Positions 35,364 to 44,844 of a DNA stretch of 64,000 nucleotides are shown piece by piece. The notes beneath the pieces are model-generated. The model did no database searches. It was not told where the DNA came from and saw only the letters and a list, made by a program, of their open reading frames with translations. Every line of letters begins with the position of its first letter. The stretch's first letter is position 1. This DNA is from Streptacidiphilus fuscans (GTDB lineage: Bacteria > Actinomycetota > Actinomycetes > Streptomycetales > Streptomycetaceae): positions 38,719 to 102,718 of the forward strand of contig NZ_JADPRT010000023.1 of the NCBI RefSeq assembly GCF_015690355.1. The letters run 5' to 3'. A program made the translations under genes and the position numbers.

Positions 35364-36029
35364 CTACGCCTTCGGCGGCTCGTTGTAGACGTCCGCGCGC
35401 GGCTGCGCGCTCAGCGCGTGGATCGCGTCCATGATCTGGTCCGTGATCTCGCGCCGGACCGGTCCCACCGGCGTCTCCCCGATCCGCGCGGAGAAGTCCA
35501 GCGGCTCGCCGAACTGGATGGTGACCCGCCGGATCCGCGGCAGCAGCTTGCCCACCGGCTGGATCCGCTCCGTGCCGGTCAACGCGACCGGGACCACCGG
35601 CGCGCCCGAGGCGAGCGCCAGCCACGCCACGCCCGTACGGCCCCGGTACAGCCGACCGTCCCGCGAGCGCGTGCCCTCCGGGTAGATGCCGAACGCCCCG
35701 CCGCCCTGCAACACCTCAAGGCCCGCGTCGAGCGACGCCTGAGCCGAGCGGTGCGTGCCGCGTTCGACCGGGATCGAGTCCATCGCGGTGAAGAAGATCT
35801 TGTTCAGCCGCCCCCTGAGCCCCGAGCCGGTGAAGTACTCCGCCTTGGCCAGGAACGACACCGGACGCGGTGCCAGCAGCGGGATCACCGCGCTGTCGAT
35901 CGCCGCCAGGTGGTTGCTCGCAATGATCACCGGGCCGCGCTTCGGCACGTTCTCCCGGCCCACCACGACGGGCCGGTAGACCATCCGCGTCAAAGGGGAC
36001 AGCACCAGCTTGGCGAGCGCTTGCGACAC
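35364..36029 (-). CDS. 1-acylglycerol-3-phosphate acyltransferase family
   Basis: A PlsC-type acyltransferase of 221 aa with the NHLAAID (HX4D) motif, PVERGTHRSAQ, the EGTR motif in IYPEGTRSRDG and VPVALTGTERI. It likely acylates lysophosphatidic acid or a similar lipid at the membrane. GTG at 36029 with GGAGG 6 bases upstream is preferred over the long upstream frame. The neighbouring genes are unrelated metabolically. Confidence 0.92.
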   Translation of the reverse strand: MSQALAKLVLSPLTRMVYRPVVVGRENVPKRGPVIIASNHLAAIDSAVIPLLAPRPVSFLAKAEYFTGSGLRGRLNKIFFTAMDSIPVERGTHRSAQASLDAGLEVLQGGGAFGIYPEGTRSRDGRLYRGRTGVAWLALASGAPVVPVALTGTERIQPVGKLLPRIRRVTIQFGEPLDFSARIGETPVGPVRREITDQIMDAIHALSAQPRADVYNEPPKA

Positions 36030-36197
36030 GGTTCCTCCGGGGTTGACGGGCGGGCGCAGCGGATCGTACGCCATCCTCCCCCCAGGACGGCAGCCGTGTT
36101 CGGGGCGGTAGCCGTGTCGGGAGGCGGCAGGCGTCCGGGGGTTTGCGCCTCCAACGCCCTGCTTCAGAATGTGCTGATGCATCAGGTACCTGGAGTC

Positions 36198-36797
36198 ATG
36201 CCGGAGTACGTCGTCGAGGTCGACACCGAGTCGGTGGCCCGCGCCCGGAGGGCGACCATCCGCGCGCTCAACATATCCGCATGGACGGGGGTGGTCGGTG
36301 GCGGCATCATCTGCGCCATTCCGTTCGCTGCCGGCATCACTCTCGGGTGGCGCAACAGCAGCGCGCTCCTGCTCTTCCTCCTGCCTGGCCTGATCCTGGC
36401 GTCCAGCAGCTCACGCCAGTTCACCGCGGCGCGACGCCTGCGGCGAACCTGGGCGGCCGACGGTATCCCACCGGTGGCGATGCGCATCTCCGCCACTGGG
36501 TTGAGCTGCACCTTCTCCACCGCACCGCTCTTTCTTCCGTGGCCCGCCCTTGCCGGGCTCCGGGTCAATCACCAGGCCCGCGGCGGGCCGGTGATCGTGC
36601 TGGATCTCGCGGACGGTGTCACCGCGGCCACGCCGGGAGTCGTCGGACTCGATCACCCCGACATCCAGCGTGCTCTGCGAAGCAAGGTTCTGGGCATGAG
36701 GGGCCTGTGGCTCTCGGTCCGAACACTGCGTCGGCCACTGCCGGAGATCGACGCGGCTCTTGCCCACTTCACCAACGGTCGCGTGCGCATCCACTGA
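36198..36797 (+). CDS. Membrane protein of unknown function
   Basis: A 199-aa protein (or 206 from ATG 36177). After a charged 35-residue N-terminus it has two adjacent hydrophobic helices (SAWTGVVGGGIICAIPFAA, LLLFLLPGLILASS) and a cytoplasmic C-terminal part with beta-strand character (VIVLDLADGVTAATPGV). This layout resembles small streptomycete PH-like membrane proteins. GGAG lies 4 bases before ATG 36198. No function can be assigned. Confidence 0.6.
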   Translation: MPEYVVEVDTESVARARRATIRALNISAWTGVVGGGIICAIPFAAGITLGWRNSSALLLFLLPGLILASSSSRQFTAARRLRRTWAADGIPPVAMRISATGLSCTFSTAPLFLPWPALAGLRVNHQARGGPVIVLDLADGVTAATPGVVGLDHPDIQRALRSKVLGMRGLWLSVRTLRRPLPEIDAALAHFTNGRVRIH

Positions 36798-36961
36798 CTC
36801 CCCCGGCCGGTCGCGACAGGCAGCACCGGGTCTGTCCGGACATGGCCGATGCCTCCAGGACACGCCGGAGCGACGCCGACGTCCCGGCCGACAACCTGAC
36901 CACCCGACGGCCGGGTCGAACATTCGGCCGGAATGGGCCGTGAGCTGTGAGACTGGGCCCT

Positions 36962-38101
36962 ATGGGACACACAGACGAGAGCACCACCGCCACCGGTATC
37001 GACCCGGCCGACCGCCGCTTCGCTGCGGTGCGCGGCTGCGAGCGCCAGCTGTCCGGGATCCGGCCGCAGAGCCTCGCCGAGCGCCTCGCCGACCTCTCCG
37101 GCGAGGACGGACGCGCCGCGTTCGATCTGGACGGGCGCCCCGACGTCTACGGCGACGGCATCGTCGCCGCGTTGGAGGACCGGGTCGCCGAGCTGCTCGG
37201 CACCGAGGCTGCGGCCTTCTTCCCGACCGGCACCATGGCCCAGCAGGTCGCCCTGCGCTGCTGGGCGGAGCGGACCGGCAACCAGCTGGTGGCGATGCAC
37301 CCGCTCGCCCACCCCGAGGTGCACGAACGCCAGGCGTACTCCCAGCTGACGGGGATGCGCACGGTCTGGCCGACGACCGCGCCGCGGCTCCCCTCCGCGG
37401 CCGAGATCGCCGACTGCGACGAGCCGTTCGGCACCCTGATGCTGGAACTCCCGCTGCGCGACGCGGGTTTCGTGCTCCCGTCCTGGGACGAGCTGGCCGC
37501 GTCGGTCGAGGCGGCGCGCGAGCGGGACGCGGTGGTCCACTTCGACGGCGCGCGACTGTGGGAGACCGAACCGCACTTCGGCCGCAGCCTGCCGGAGATC
37601 GCGGGCCTGGCCGACTCGGTCTACGTCTCGTTCTACAAGACCCTCGGCGGCATCAGCGGCGCGGCCCTGGCCGGTCCCACCGAGTTCATCGCCCAGTCGA
37701 AGGCCTGGCGGCACCGCTACGGCGGCCAGCTCTTCCAGCAGTGGCCCGCGGTGCTCGCGGCGCTGGTCGGGCTGGACCGTGAACTCCCGCGCCTGGACGC
37801 GTACGTGGACCACGCGAAGACGGTCGCCGCAGCGCTGGCGGCTGCGCCGGGCGGCCGGGTGCACCCCGAGGTGCCGCAGACGCACCAGTTCCAGTTCTGG
37901 CTCCCGTTCACGGCGGACCAGCTGAACGAGGCGACGCTCCGTCAGGCAGAGGAGTCCCGCAGGGTCCTCTTCGGCGGCTGGCGGGACTCGGCGATCCCGG
38001 GCTTCGCCCTGACGGAGATCACGGTCGCGGGCCCGGCGCTGGAGTGGACCACGGAGGACGTCGCGGACGCGCTCAAGGAGTTCCTGACGCTGCTCGGGTG
38101 A
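36962..38101 (+). CDS. Threonine aldolase / beta-eliminating lyase family
   Basis: PLP enzyme of 379 aa, related to low-specificity L-threonine aldolases that cleave threonine or allo-threonine to glycine and acetaldehyde. It has VYGDGIVAALEDRVAELLGT, FFPTGTMAQQVALRCW, VHFDGARLWETEPHFGR and the PLP lysine segment VYVSFYKTLGGISGA. The start is ATG 36962; GTG at 36947 is possible. A palindromic repeat abuts the 3' end. Confidence 0.85.
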   Translation: MGHTDESTTATGIDPADRRFAAVRGCERQLSGIRPQSLAERLADLSGEDGRAAFDLDGRPDVYGDGIVAALEDRVAELLGTEAAAFFPTGTMAQQVALRCWAERTGNQLVAMHPLAHPEVHERQAYSQLTGMRTVWPTTAPRLPSAAEIADCDEPFGTLMLELPLRDAGFVLPSWDELAASVEAARERDAVVHFDGARLWETEPHFGRSLPEIAGLADSVYVSFYKTLGGISGAALAGPTEFIAQSKAWRHRYGGQLFQQWPAVLAALVGLDRELPRLDAYVDHAKTVAAALAAAPGGRVHPEVPQTHQFQFWLPFTADQLNEATLRQAEESRRVLFGGWRDSAIPGFALTEITVAGPALEWTTEDVADALKEFLTLLG

Positions 38102-38105
38102 GTCT

Positions 38106-38200
38106 GGAACTGCGCGACAAGCCACTCTGCGAGGTAGAGCCCCGACCTAACAGGGCAATCCGCTCATCAGTGGTTTCTCGCGCAGTTCCTCGCGCCCCTG
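38106..38200. repeat. Palindromic intergenic repeat, copy 3 (truncated)
   Basis: GGAACTGCGCGACAAGCCAC (38106-38125, continuing T) pairs with 38169-38189 with two mismatches. The right end continues CGCGCCCCTG, but the matching outer left part is missing because the arm abuts the aldolase stop codon. It lies between two convergent genes and may act as a terminator. Its loop is in the opposite orientation to copies 2 and 4. Confidence 0.8.
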
Positions 38201-38209
38201 ATAGTGCAG

Positions 38210-38887
38210 CTACCCCCCGGCCTGGACGAGTCCCGTCTCGTACGCCAGCACAACCGCCTGCACCCGGTCGCGGAGATCCAGCTTCGTCAGGATCCTTCCG
38301 ACGTGCGTCTTGACCGTCGCCTCCGACAGGCCCAGGCGTTCCGCGATCTCGCCGTTGGAGAGCCCCTGGGCGACCAGCAGCAGGACCTCGCGTTCACGTT
38401 CCGTCAGGCGTTCCAGCTCCGGGGTGAGCTTGGGGGCCGACGCGGACGGCAGCACTGCCGTGAAGCGGTCGATCATCCGGCGGGTGGTGGTCGGGGCGAC
38501 CACCGCCTCGCCGCTGCTGACGGCGCGGATCGCGGCGACCAGTTCTGTCGGCGGGACGTCCTTCAGCAGGAAGCCGCTGGCGCCGGCCTTCAGCGCCGAG
38601 AACGCGTACTCGTCCAGGTCGAAGGTGGTGAGGATGAGCACCCGCGGCGAGGACGCCAGCGGGACCGAGCCGTCGCAGATGCGGCGGGTCGCCTCGACGC
38701 CGTCGAGCCGCGGCATGCGGACGTCCATCAGGACCACGTCGACGGGGGTCTGCGCCAGCACCTCCAGGGCCTGGGCGCCGTCGCCCGCCTCCGCGACGAT
38801 CTCGATGTCGGGCTGCGACTGCAGCACCATGCGGAAGCCGGTGCGCAACAGCTCCTGGTCGTCGACCAGCATGATCCGGACGGTCAC
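38210..38887 (-). CDS. NarL/LuxR-family response regulator
   Basis: 225 aa. The receiver has VDDQELLRTGFRMVL, the phosphorylated Asp near residue 54 (VDVVLMDVRMPRL) and a Lys in FLLKDVPP. The C-terminal LuxR HTH reads LTEREREVLLLVAQG, SNGEIAERLGLSEATVKTHV. It lies 57 bp downstream of its histidine kinase on the same strand. The sensed signal is unknown; such pairs often control membrane-stress or antibiotic-resistance transporters. Confidence 0.94.
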   Translation of the reverse strand: MTVRIMLVDDQELLRTGFRMVLQSQPDIEIVAEAGDGAQALEVLAQTPVDVVLMDVRMPRLDGVEATRRICDGSVPLASSPRVLILTTFDLDEYAFSALKAGASGFLLKDVPPTELVAAIRAVSSGEAVVAPTTTRRMIDRFTAVLPSASAPKLTPELERLTEREREVLLLVAQGLSNGEIAERLGLSEATVKTHVGRILTKLDLRDRVQAVVLAYETGLVQAGG

Positions 38888-38944
38888 CCCAGAGTCCCCT
38901 TCTTCGTGCGCGTCAGCCTCGTCGCGTCAGCGTCAGGTCCAGCG

Positions 38945-40126
38945 TCAGATCTTGGCCGGGCCGAGCGGCAGCACGGCCTCGATGCGGAAGCCGCCGCCGC
39001 TGCGCGGGCCGGCGTCCAGGCTGCCGCCGACCATGCCGACGCGCTCGCGCATGCCGATCAGGCCGTGGCCGAAGCCGTCCTCGCCGCCGCCCCGGGCCAG
39101 CTCCGCGCTCGCGCCGCGGCCGTCGTCCTCGATGACCATGGCCAGGTCGCCGTCATGGAACCGCAGCTGCACCTTGGCCGAGGCCTCCGGGCCGCCGTGC
39201 TTGCGGGCGTTGGTGAGCGCCTCCTGGACGATCCGGTAGGCCGTCAGCTCGACCCCGCGCGGCAGCGGGCGCGGCTCGCCCTCGATCCGGAACTCGACCG
39301 GCAGGCCCGCGCTGCGGACCTGCTCCAGCAGGTCAGGGAGCTGCTCGACGCCGGGCTGCGGCACGTACTCGCCGACGCTGTCCTCGGCCCGCAGCAGGCC
39401 GAGCAGGCGGCGCATCTCCGCCAGCGCCTGGCGGCCGGTGCCGGCGATGGTGGCCAGCGCCTCCTTGGCCTGCTCGGGCGAGGAGTCCATGACGTAGGAC
39501 GCGCCGTCCGCCTGGACGATCATCACCGAGACGTTGTGGGCCACCACGTCGTGCAGCTCACGGGCGATCCGGGCGCGCTCGGCGGCGACGGCGATCTTGG
39601 CCTGGGCGTCGCGCTCGCGCTCCAGCCGGGCGGCGCGGTCCTCAAGCTGCGCGTAGTAGGCGCGGCGGATGCTGGTGAAGCGTCCGAGCACCCAGCTGAG
39701 CACGAACGGCGTCGACGCGACCAGCGAGATCACGATCAGCTGGAAGATCCCGTGCGGGGGTCCGCTGTTGAAGGCAAGGATGGCGAACGGGCCGGACAGG
39801 AACGCCAGCAGCAGTGCGGCCCGCGAGGTCCAGGGACGGCCGAACGCGGCGGCGCCGTAGGTGAGGACCAGCAGCGCGATGTCGGAGGGGTAGACGTTGT
39901 TGCCGTACGCCATCTGCCCGAAGGCGAGCGCCACGGCCGCCCACATGGCGGCGTCCGGATAGATGCGTCGGACGCACATCAGGCCGCAGAGCGCGAAGGC
40001 CAGCAGCAGCTGGCCGATGCTGCGCTCGCCGATGACTCCCATCAGCGACAGCAGGAACACCAACGCGGCCCAGGCGGTGTCGGACACCGTGGGGTGGCGG
40101 CGGAACCAGCTGTAGAGGAGTTGCAC
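38945..40126 (-). CDS. NarL-type sensor histidine kinase
   Basis: 393 aa with about four to five N-terminal transmembrane helices (residues 15-150), then a coiled segment and the HisKA_3 motif ARIARELHDVVAHNVSVM with the phosphorylated His. The ATPase part has EALTNARKHG, EDDGRGA and GHGLIGMRERV. No large extracellular domain is present, so the membrane helices themselves probably sense the signal. Divergent from the MidA-like gene at 40239. Confidence 0.93.
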   Translation of the reverse strand: MQLLYSWFRRHPTVSDTAWAALVFLLSLMGVIGERSIGQLLLAFALCGLMCVRRIYPDAAMWAAVALAFGQMAYGNNVYPSDIALLVLTYGAAAFGRPWTSRAALLLAFLSGPFAILAFNSGPPHGIFQLIVISLVASTPFVLSWVLGRFTSIRRAYYAQLEDRAARLERERDAQAKIAVAAERARIARELHDVVAHNVSVMIVQADGASYVMDSSPEQAKEALATIAGTGRQALAEMRRLLGLLRAEDSVGEYVPQPGVEQLPDLLEQVRSAGLPVEFRIEGEPRPLPRGVELTAYRIVQEALTNARKHGGPEASAKVQLRFHDGDLAMVIEDDGRGASAELARGGGEDGFGHGLIGMRERVGMVGGSLDAGPRSGGGFRIEAVLPLGPAKI

Positions 40127-40238
40127 GGTTACAGATTAGGCAGCCCGGAACGCCCGAACCGTCCGCCGTCGGGCGGACTCGCGCATCCTCCGCAGGTCGG
40201 AGTTGGTTGGCTTCGGCACCCGCTGGGATGGTGGGGTC

Positions 40239-41342
40239 ATGAGCGATGGCGCGGCCATGAACGAGGGCGGGACCGGCATGGTGCCCTGGCGGCAGGCGAC
40301 GGAGGCGGCCCTCTACGGGCCGAACGGGTTCTTCGTCCGCCCGGACACCGACCGGCCTGGCCTGCCCGACCGGCCCGAGCAGCCGGATGGGCTGGCCGGA
40401 CCGGCTGCGCACTTCCGCACGTCCGTGCACGCCAGTCCGCTCTTCGCCCGAGCGGTGCTGCGGCTGGTCGAGTGGGTGGACGAGGACCTCGGCCGACCGG
40501 ACCGCCTGGTCGTCTGCGACGTCGGCGCCGGACGCGGTGAGCTGCTGGTCGCGCTCGCGCAGCTCACCGACGGCACGGAGCTCGGCGCGCGGCTGGAGCT
40601 GCGCGCCGTCGAGCGCGCCCCGCGCCCGGACGGGCTGCCGGACGCGATCGCGTGGGGTGCGGAGATCGAACCGCTCCCCCACGGCCTGCTCTTCGCCAAC
40701 GAGTGGCTGGACAACGTCCCGGTGGACGTCGCCGAGGTCGACGACGACGGCACCGCCCGCTACCTGCTCGTCGACCCGGCGACCGGCGAGGAGCAGCCGG
40801 GCCCTGCGCTCACGCCCGAGGACGCGGCCTGGCTGGCCGCCCAGTACCCGGCCCTCCCACGTGGCGGCCGGGCGGAGCTGGGCCTCCCCCGCGACCGGGC
40901 GTGGTCCGCGGCGGTCGCGGCGCTGGGCCGGGGTCTCGCGGTGACCGCCGACTACGCGCACACCCGCGACTCCCGTCCGCCGTTCGGCACCCTCACCGGC
41001 TACCGGGACGGCCGACAGGTCGCCCCCGTCCCGGACGGCAGCTGCGACCTGACCGCCCACGTCGCCCTCGACGCCTGCCTGGACGCCGCCGTCCGCGCGA
41101 ACCCGCGCGTCACCCACAGCCTGTGGACAACGCAGCGCGAGGCACTGCGTTCGCTCGGCGTCTCCGGGGCCCGTCCGCCGCTGACGCTGGCCTCCAGCAA
41201 CCCGGCCGGATACCTGCGCGCGCTGTCCGCGGCCGGGGAGGCGGCCGAGCTGATCGCGGTCGGCGGGCTGGGCTCGTTCCTCTGGGGTGCACAGGCTGTG
41301 GACATGGAGATCCCGGCGGGATGGCAGACTCTGTGCACATGA
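40239..41342 (+). CDS. SAM-dependent methyltransferase, MidA/NDUFAF7-like
   Basis: 367 aa. The N-terminal segment WRQATEAALYGPNGFF, the SAM-binding VCDVGAGRGELLVAL (about residue 105), LPHGLLFANEWLDNVPVDV and the later FGTLTGYRDGRQV match the COG1565 family (eukaryotic NDUFAF7/MidA), which dimethylates an arginine of the 49-kDa complex I subunit. The next gene encodes the homologue of that subunit (NuoD) and overlaps it by ATGA, so the pairing fits the known reaction. ATG 40239 was chosen over the 40203 extension because GGTGGGG precedes it. Confidence 0.85.
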   Translation: MSDGAAMNEGGTGMVPWRQATEAALYGPNGFFVRPDTDRPGLPDRPEQPDGLAGPAAHFRTSVHASPLFARAVLRLVEWVDEDLGRPDRLVVCDVGAGRGELLVALAQLTDGTELGARLELRAVERAPRPDGLPDAIAWGAEIEPLPHGLLFANEWLDNVPVDVAEVDDDGTARYLLVDPATGEEQPGPALTPEDAAWLAAQYPALPRGGRAELGLPRDRAWSAAVAALGRGLAVTADYAHTRDSRPPFGTLTGYRDGRQVAPVPDGSCDLTAHVALDACLDAAVRANPRVTHSLWTTQREALRSLGVSGARPPLTLASSNPAGYLRALSAAGEAAELIAVGGLGSFLWGAQAVDMEIPAGWQTLCT

Positions 41343-42493
41343 AGGAGACCACGGTCGGCATTGGCGCGGGCGCCGCGACCGAGCTGGGCACCAGCGACAT
41401 GGTGCTCAACATCGGTCCGCAGCACCCGTCCACCCACGGCGTGCTGCGGCTGAAGCTTCGCCTTTCCGGCGAGCGGATCAGCGAGGCGGAGCCGGTCATC
41501 GGCTACATGCACCGCGGCGCGGAGAAGCTGTTCGAGGCGCGCGACTACCGCCAGATCATCATGCTGGCCAACCGGCACGACTGGCTGTCCGCCTTCGGCA
41601 ACGAGCTGGGCGTGGTCCTCGCGGTCGAGCGGATGCTGGGCATGGAGGTGCCCGTCCGGGCCACCTGGACCCGGACGCTGCTGGCCGAGCTGAACCGGGT
41701 GCTCAACCACCTGATGTTCCTCGGCTCCTACCCGCTGGAGCTCGGCGGCATCACGCCGATCTTCCACGCCTTCGACGAGCGCGAGCGGCTCCAGGCGGCG
41801 CTGGAGGAGGCTTCCGGCGGCCGGATGCACTACATGTTCAACCGCGTCGGCGGCCTCAAGGAGGACCTGCCCGCCGGCTGGTACGGGCGGGTGCGCGGCG
41901 CGGTCGCCGCCGTCCGGGCCAAGACGGAGATCTTCGACCGGCTGGTGCTGGGCAACGAGATCTTCCGCGCCCGGACCACCGGCGTCGGCGTGCTGCGTCA
42001 GGACCTGGTGCACGCGTACGGGGTGAGCGGGCCGATCGCCCGCGCCTCGGGCGTCGACTTCGACCTGCGCCGGGACGAGCCGTACCTGGCCTACGGCGAG
42101 CTGGCGGACGTGCTCCGGGTGCCGACCCGGGAGACCGGCGACTGCCTGGCCCGGTTCGAGTGCCTGCTGGAGCAGCTCCACAACAGCCTGGACCTGGCCG
42201 ACGCCTGCCTGGACCGGATCGCCGAGCTGCCGCCCGGTCCGATCAACGTGCGGCTGCCCAAGGTCCTCAAGGCCCCTGAGGGCACCACCTACGCGTGGAC
42301 CGAGAACCCCCTGGGGGTCAACGGCTACTACCTGGTCTCGCGCGGCGACAAGACCCCGTGGCGGCTGAAGCTGCGCTCGGCGTCGTTCAACAACCTCCAG
42401 GTGCTGAGCGAGATCCTGCCCGGGACGCTGGTCCCGGACATGGTCGCGATCCTGGGCTCGATGTTCTTCGTCGTCGGCGACGTCGACAAGTAG
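41339..42493 (+). CDS. nuoD: NADH-quinone oxidoreductase subunit D homologue
   Basis: 384 aa. The motifs MVLNIGPQHPSTHGVLRL, ANRHDWLSAFGNELG and TWTRTLLAELNRVLNHLMFLG are those of the complex I quinone-site subunit, and the C-terminus ends in VGDVDK. It stands alone, away from a nuoA-N cluster, so it is an extra copy (NuoD2 type). The ATG at 41339 overlaps the stop of the methyltransferase gene. Whether it enters complex I or another oxidoreductase is unknown. Confidence 0.93.
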   Translation: MKETTVGIGAGAATELGTSDMVLNIGPQHPSTHGVLRLKLRLSGERISEAEPVIGYMHRGAEKLFEARDYRQIIMLANRHDWLSAFGNELGVVLAVERMLGMEVPVRATWTRTLLAELNRVLNHLMFLGSYPLELGGITPIFHAFDERERLQAALEEASGGRMHYMFNRVGGLKEDLPAGWYGRVRGAVAAVRAKTEIFDRLVLGNEIFRARTTGVGVLRQDLVHAYGVSGPIARASGVDFDLRRDEPYLAYGELADVLRVPTRETGDCLARFECLLEQLHNSLDLADACLDRIAELPPGPINVRLPKVLKAPEGTTYAWTENPLGVNGYYLVSRGDKTPWRLKLRSASFNNLQVLSEILPGTLVPDMVAILGSMFFVVGDVDK

Positions 42494-42519
42494 CACGCGG
42501 CCGGCCGAACGAACGACAC

Positions 42520-42552
42520 GAGCCCCGCTCCACCGTCGGTGGAGCGGGGCTC
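42520..42552. terminator. Bidirectional terminator after nuoD homologue
   Basis: Perfect 15-bp stem GAGCCCCGCTCCACC / GGTGGAGCGGGGCTC with a 3-base loop, between the convergent ends of the NuoD-like gene and the coiled-coil membrane protein gene. Confidence 0.85.
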
Positions 42553-42565
42553 GGCTGTCGGTACG

Positions 42566-44020
42566 TCAGACTGCGCGGACGGCCCGGACGTCGATCGGCT
42601 CGGTCTCGTCCTCGGCGGTGAGGTCGACCAGGGTGTGCTCGATCCGCTCGCGGTCATGGGTCGGCAGGACCGACGGCGCGGTGGGCGCGGCCACGTACCC
42701 GGCCTGGGCGGCCACCGCCTCGTCGCCGACGACGTCCGCGGTGTCCATGCTGTCGGCCCGCGCAGCCGCCGTGTCGACCGGCTTCGCCGCGGGGGCGGCG
42801 GACTCCGTCTGCTCCTCGCCGAGCTTGGCGCCGATCGCCGTCTCCTGGCGGGAGAAGAAGTTGAACGTGCCCGTCGCCCGGTCCTGACGCGGCATCGCGG
42901 TCGGCGGCACGGCCGCCGCCGGACGCAGCGGGGGCAGCGCAGCCCGCGCCCACGCCGGGGCCATCGCGGCCGAGGGCTCCACGCCCGAGGCGACGGACCG
43001 CCCGGGGCCGGACATGTAGGGGGCGACCAGCCCGCGCTGGGCCCCGCCCGTGCCGGTGACGGCGGTGGAGCCGGACGGCTGACGCCCCGTCGCCGCCTGC
43101 CGCGCCGCGAACGCGTCCAGCGCCGAACCCGGCTGGGCGGCCACCCGGGAGGACGGCTGGGCCGGCACCTGCGAGGACGGCCCGTTCGACCGCTCCTGCT
43201 CGGCCGCCGCAGGCTGCTGACCCTCCGTAGGACGGTCGGTCGGTGCTGCTGGTGCGGCCGGTGCGCCCGGAAGTTCTTGACGAATGCTCACCGAATCGGC
43301 GCCCCGCGCGGCGTCCTGGGTGCCCGCCTTGGGCGTGGACTGCGCCGGAATGCCCGGGTTCGGCGCGACCGGCGCCGGCGGAACGGGGACCTGGACCGGC
43401 ACCGGGACGGGCTGCGCGGACTGGGCAGGCCGCGCGACGTTCGGCAGCTGCGCCTGACGCAGCGCCAGCGTCGCACCGGCCTCGGCCTGTTCGGCACGCC
43501 GCTCCATGGTGCGCAGGGCGGAGGCGGCCCGCAGGTAGAGCGTCGGCGTCGGCCGGGTGCCGCGCTGGGACACCTCACGGTTCTGCCTGGTCTCGGCCTC
43601 GCGCAGCGCCTGCTCGGCGACGATCCGGGCGCGCTCGCGCAGCAGGTGGGCGTTGGCCGCCTCGGCCTGGGCCACCTGGCTGCGGTGCGCGAGAACCCGG
43701 CGCTCCAGCCGCTTGACCTGCTCCTCGGCGACCTCGGACTGGTACTCCAGCTCCGCGATCCGCTCCTCGAAGCGCTCCTGGTCCCGGGTGCGGGCCGACT
43801 GCTCGGCGACGACGTCCAGCTCGGCCGCCCGGTCTCGCTGGCGTAGCAACGCCGCTATGGCGCACGCGCCGACCGCGACGCTGATCACCAGCACCCGCTG
43901 CACGGTCAGACTGTTCGTCAGCAACGCCGCAGCAAGTGCGGCGAGCGCCAGAACGGTAGAGGCGAGCGAGGGGAGCGTCCGGCGAAGCGACGAGGCTTGG
44001 CGGTGGCGACCACGAGACAT
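42566..44020 (-). CDS. Coiled-coil membrane protein with disordered tail
   Basis: 484 aa, no family recognised. Two N-terminal hydrophobic helices (LASTVLALAALAAALLT, VLVISVAVGACAIAALL) are followed by a coiled coil (about residues 62-160, rich in Glu/Arg/Gln), then a long Pro/Ala/Gln-rich disordered stretch, and a short acidic tail (VDLTAEDETEPIDV). The layout suggests a membrane-anchored scaffold facing the cytoplasm. ATG 44020 is immediately downstream of a good promoter and is probably leaderless. Confidence 0.75.
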   Translation of the reverse strand: MSRGRHRQASSLRRTLPSLASTVLALAALAAALLTNSLTVQRVLVISVAVGACAIAALLRQRDRAAELDVVAEQSARTRDQERFEERIAELEYQSEVAEEQVKRLERRVLAHRSQVAQAEAANAHLLRERARIVAEQALREAETRQNREVSQRGTRPTPTLYLRAASALRTMERRAEQAEAGATLALRQAQLPNVARPAQSAQPVPVPVQVPVPPAPVAPNPGIPAQSTPKAGTQDAARGADSVSIRQELPGAPAAPAAPTDRPTEGQQPAAAEQERSNGPSSQVPAQPSSRVAAQPGSALDAFAARQAATGRQPSGSTAVTGTGGAQRGLVAPYMSGPGRSVASGVEPSAAMAPAWARAALPPLRPAAAVPPTAMPRQDRATGTFNFFSRQETAIGAKLGEEQTESAAPAAKPVDTAAARADSMDTADVVGDEAVAAQAGYVAAPTAPSVLPTHDRERIEHTLVDLTAEDETEPIDVRAVRAV

Positions 44021-44027
44021 GGCCAAA

Positions 44028-44057
44028 AATCTAGCGTGATCGTCCGACTTATGTCAG
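44028..44057 (-). promoter_or_regulatory. Promoter of the coiled-coil protein gene
   Basis: On the minus strand CTGACA (44052-44057) and TAGATT (44028-44033) are 18 bases apart. The expected start of transcription is within a base or two of the ATG at 44020, so a leaderless mRNA is likely. Confidence 0.55.
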
Positions 44058-44203
44058 GCGAGGGGTCAAATACACCCTTGACAGGCTGTGGACACGGCCG
44101 TCAGGGGCTCGTTCGCTGACATATTCGCTGACTTCCCTGACACATTTCCCGATCCGGCGACCTGATCCGGCGACCCGATCATGCAGGCCGATCCGGCGGC
44201 CGG

Positions 44204-44689
44204 TCAGCGGGGCTGGCGCGGGTCCTGCTCGTCCTCGTCCTCGGGGAGCTTGCAGACATGCTGGAGCCAGAGCCCGGCGGCCATCACAGCGACGCCCGCG
44301 ACCACCGCGAAGAGGGCGGTCAGCGCCTGACCCTTGCGGGCCGGGACGCTGCTCATCAGGGTGAGCAGGAAGACGCCCATGCCGCCGTAGACGCCGGTCA
44401 CCAGCGCCGCGACCAGGGCGCTCGCCTGGCCCAGCACCACCGCACGGGCGGCCGACAGCGGATCAACGCCCTTGGCGCCCGGTACGCGCTCGCGCTGGGC
44501 ACGCAGCCGCCCGCGCAGCGAGATCGCAGTCGCGGCAAGCACGACCGCGATCACCGCCAGCACGATCGGGGCAGCGGCCGGAACGCCGGGAAGCGTGCCG
44601 ACCGAGTTCCACAGGCGCGCGCCCGCCCAGGACAGCACCCCCGCGACCAGGGTGATCACGGTCAGTACGAGTGGGCGAAGCGGCTTCAC
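44204..44689 (-). CDS. DUF3180 membrane protein
   Basis: 161 aa with about four transmembrane helices: LVLTVITLVAGVLSWAGA, IVLAVIAVVLAATAISL, ALVAALVTGVYGGMGVFLL and LFAVVAGVAVMAAGLWL. This matches the DUF3180 class found beside folK in actinobacteria. Function unknown. It lies downstream of folK in the same direction. Confidence 0.85.
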   Translation of the reverse strand: MKPLRPLVLTVITLVAGVLSWAGARLWNSVGTLPGVPAAAPIVLAVIAVVLAATAISLRGRLRAQRERVPGAKGVDPLSAARAVVLGQASALVAALVTGVYGGMGVFLLTLMSSVPARKGQALTALFAVVAGVAVMAAGLWLQHVCKLPEDEDEQDPRQPR

Positions 44690-44844
44690 AGCGGTCCCTC
44701 CAAGCCAGGATGCGCTCTACCGTACCTGCCGCACGACACGCTGACGCGAGGTCAGCGCGGGTCGGCGGGCCGACGGGCTGCCCGGCTGCCGGGTCGGCGG
44801 AAGGGTGGGCCGGCGGGTCGGTGGAACGCGGACCGCTACCGCGC

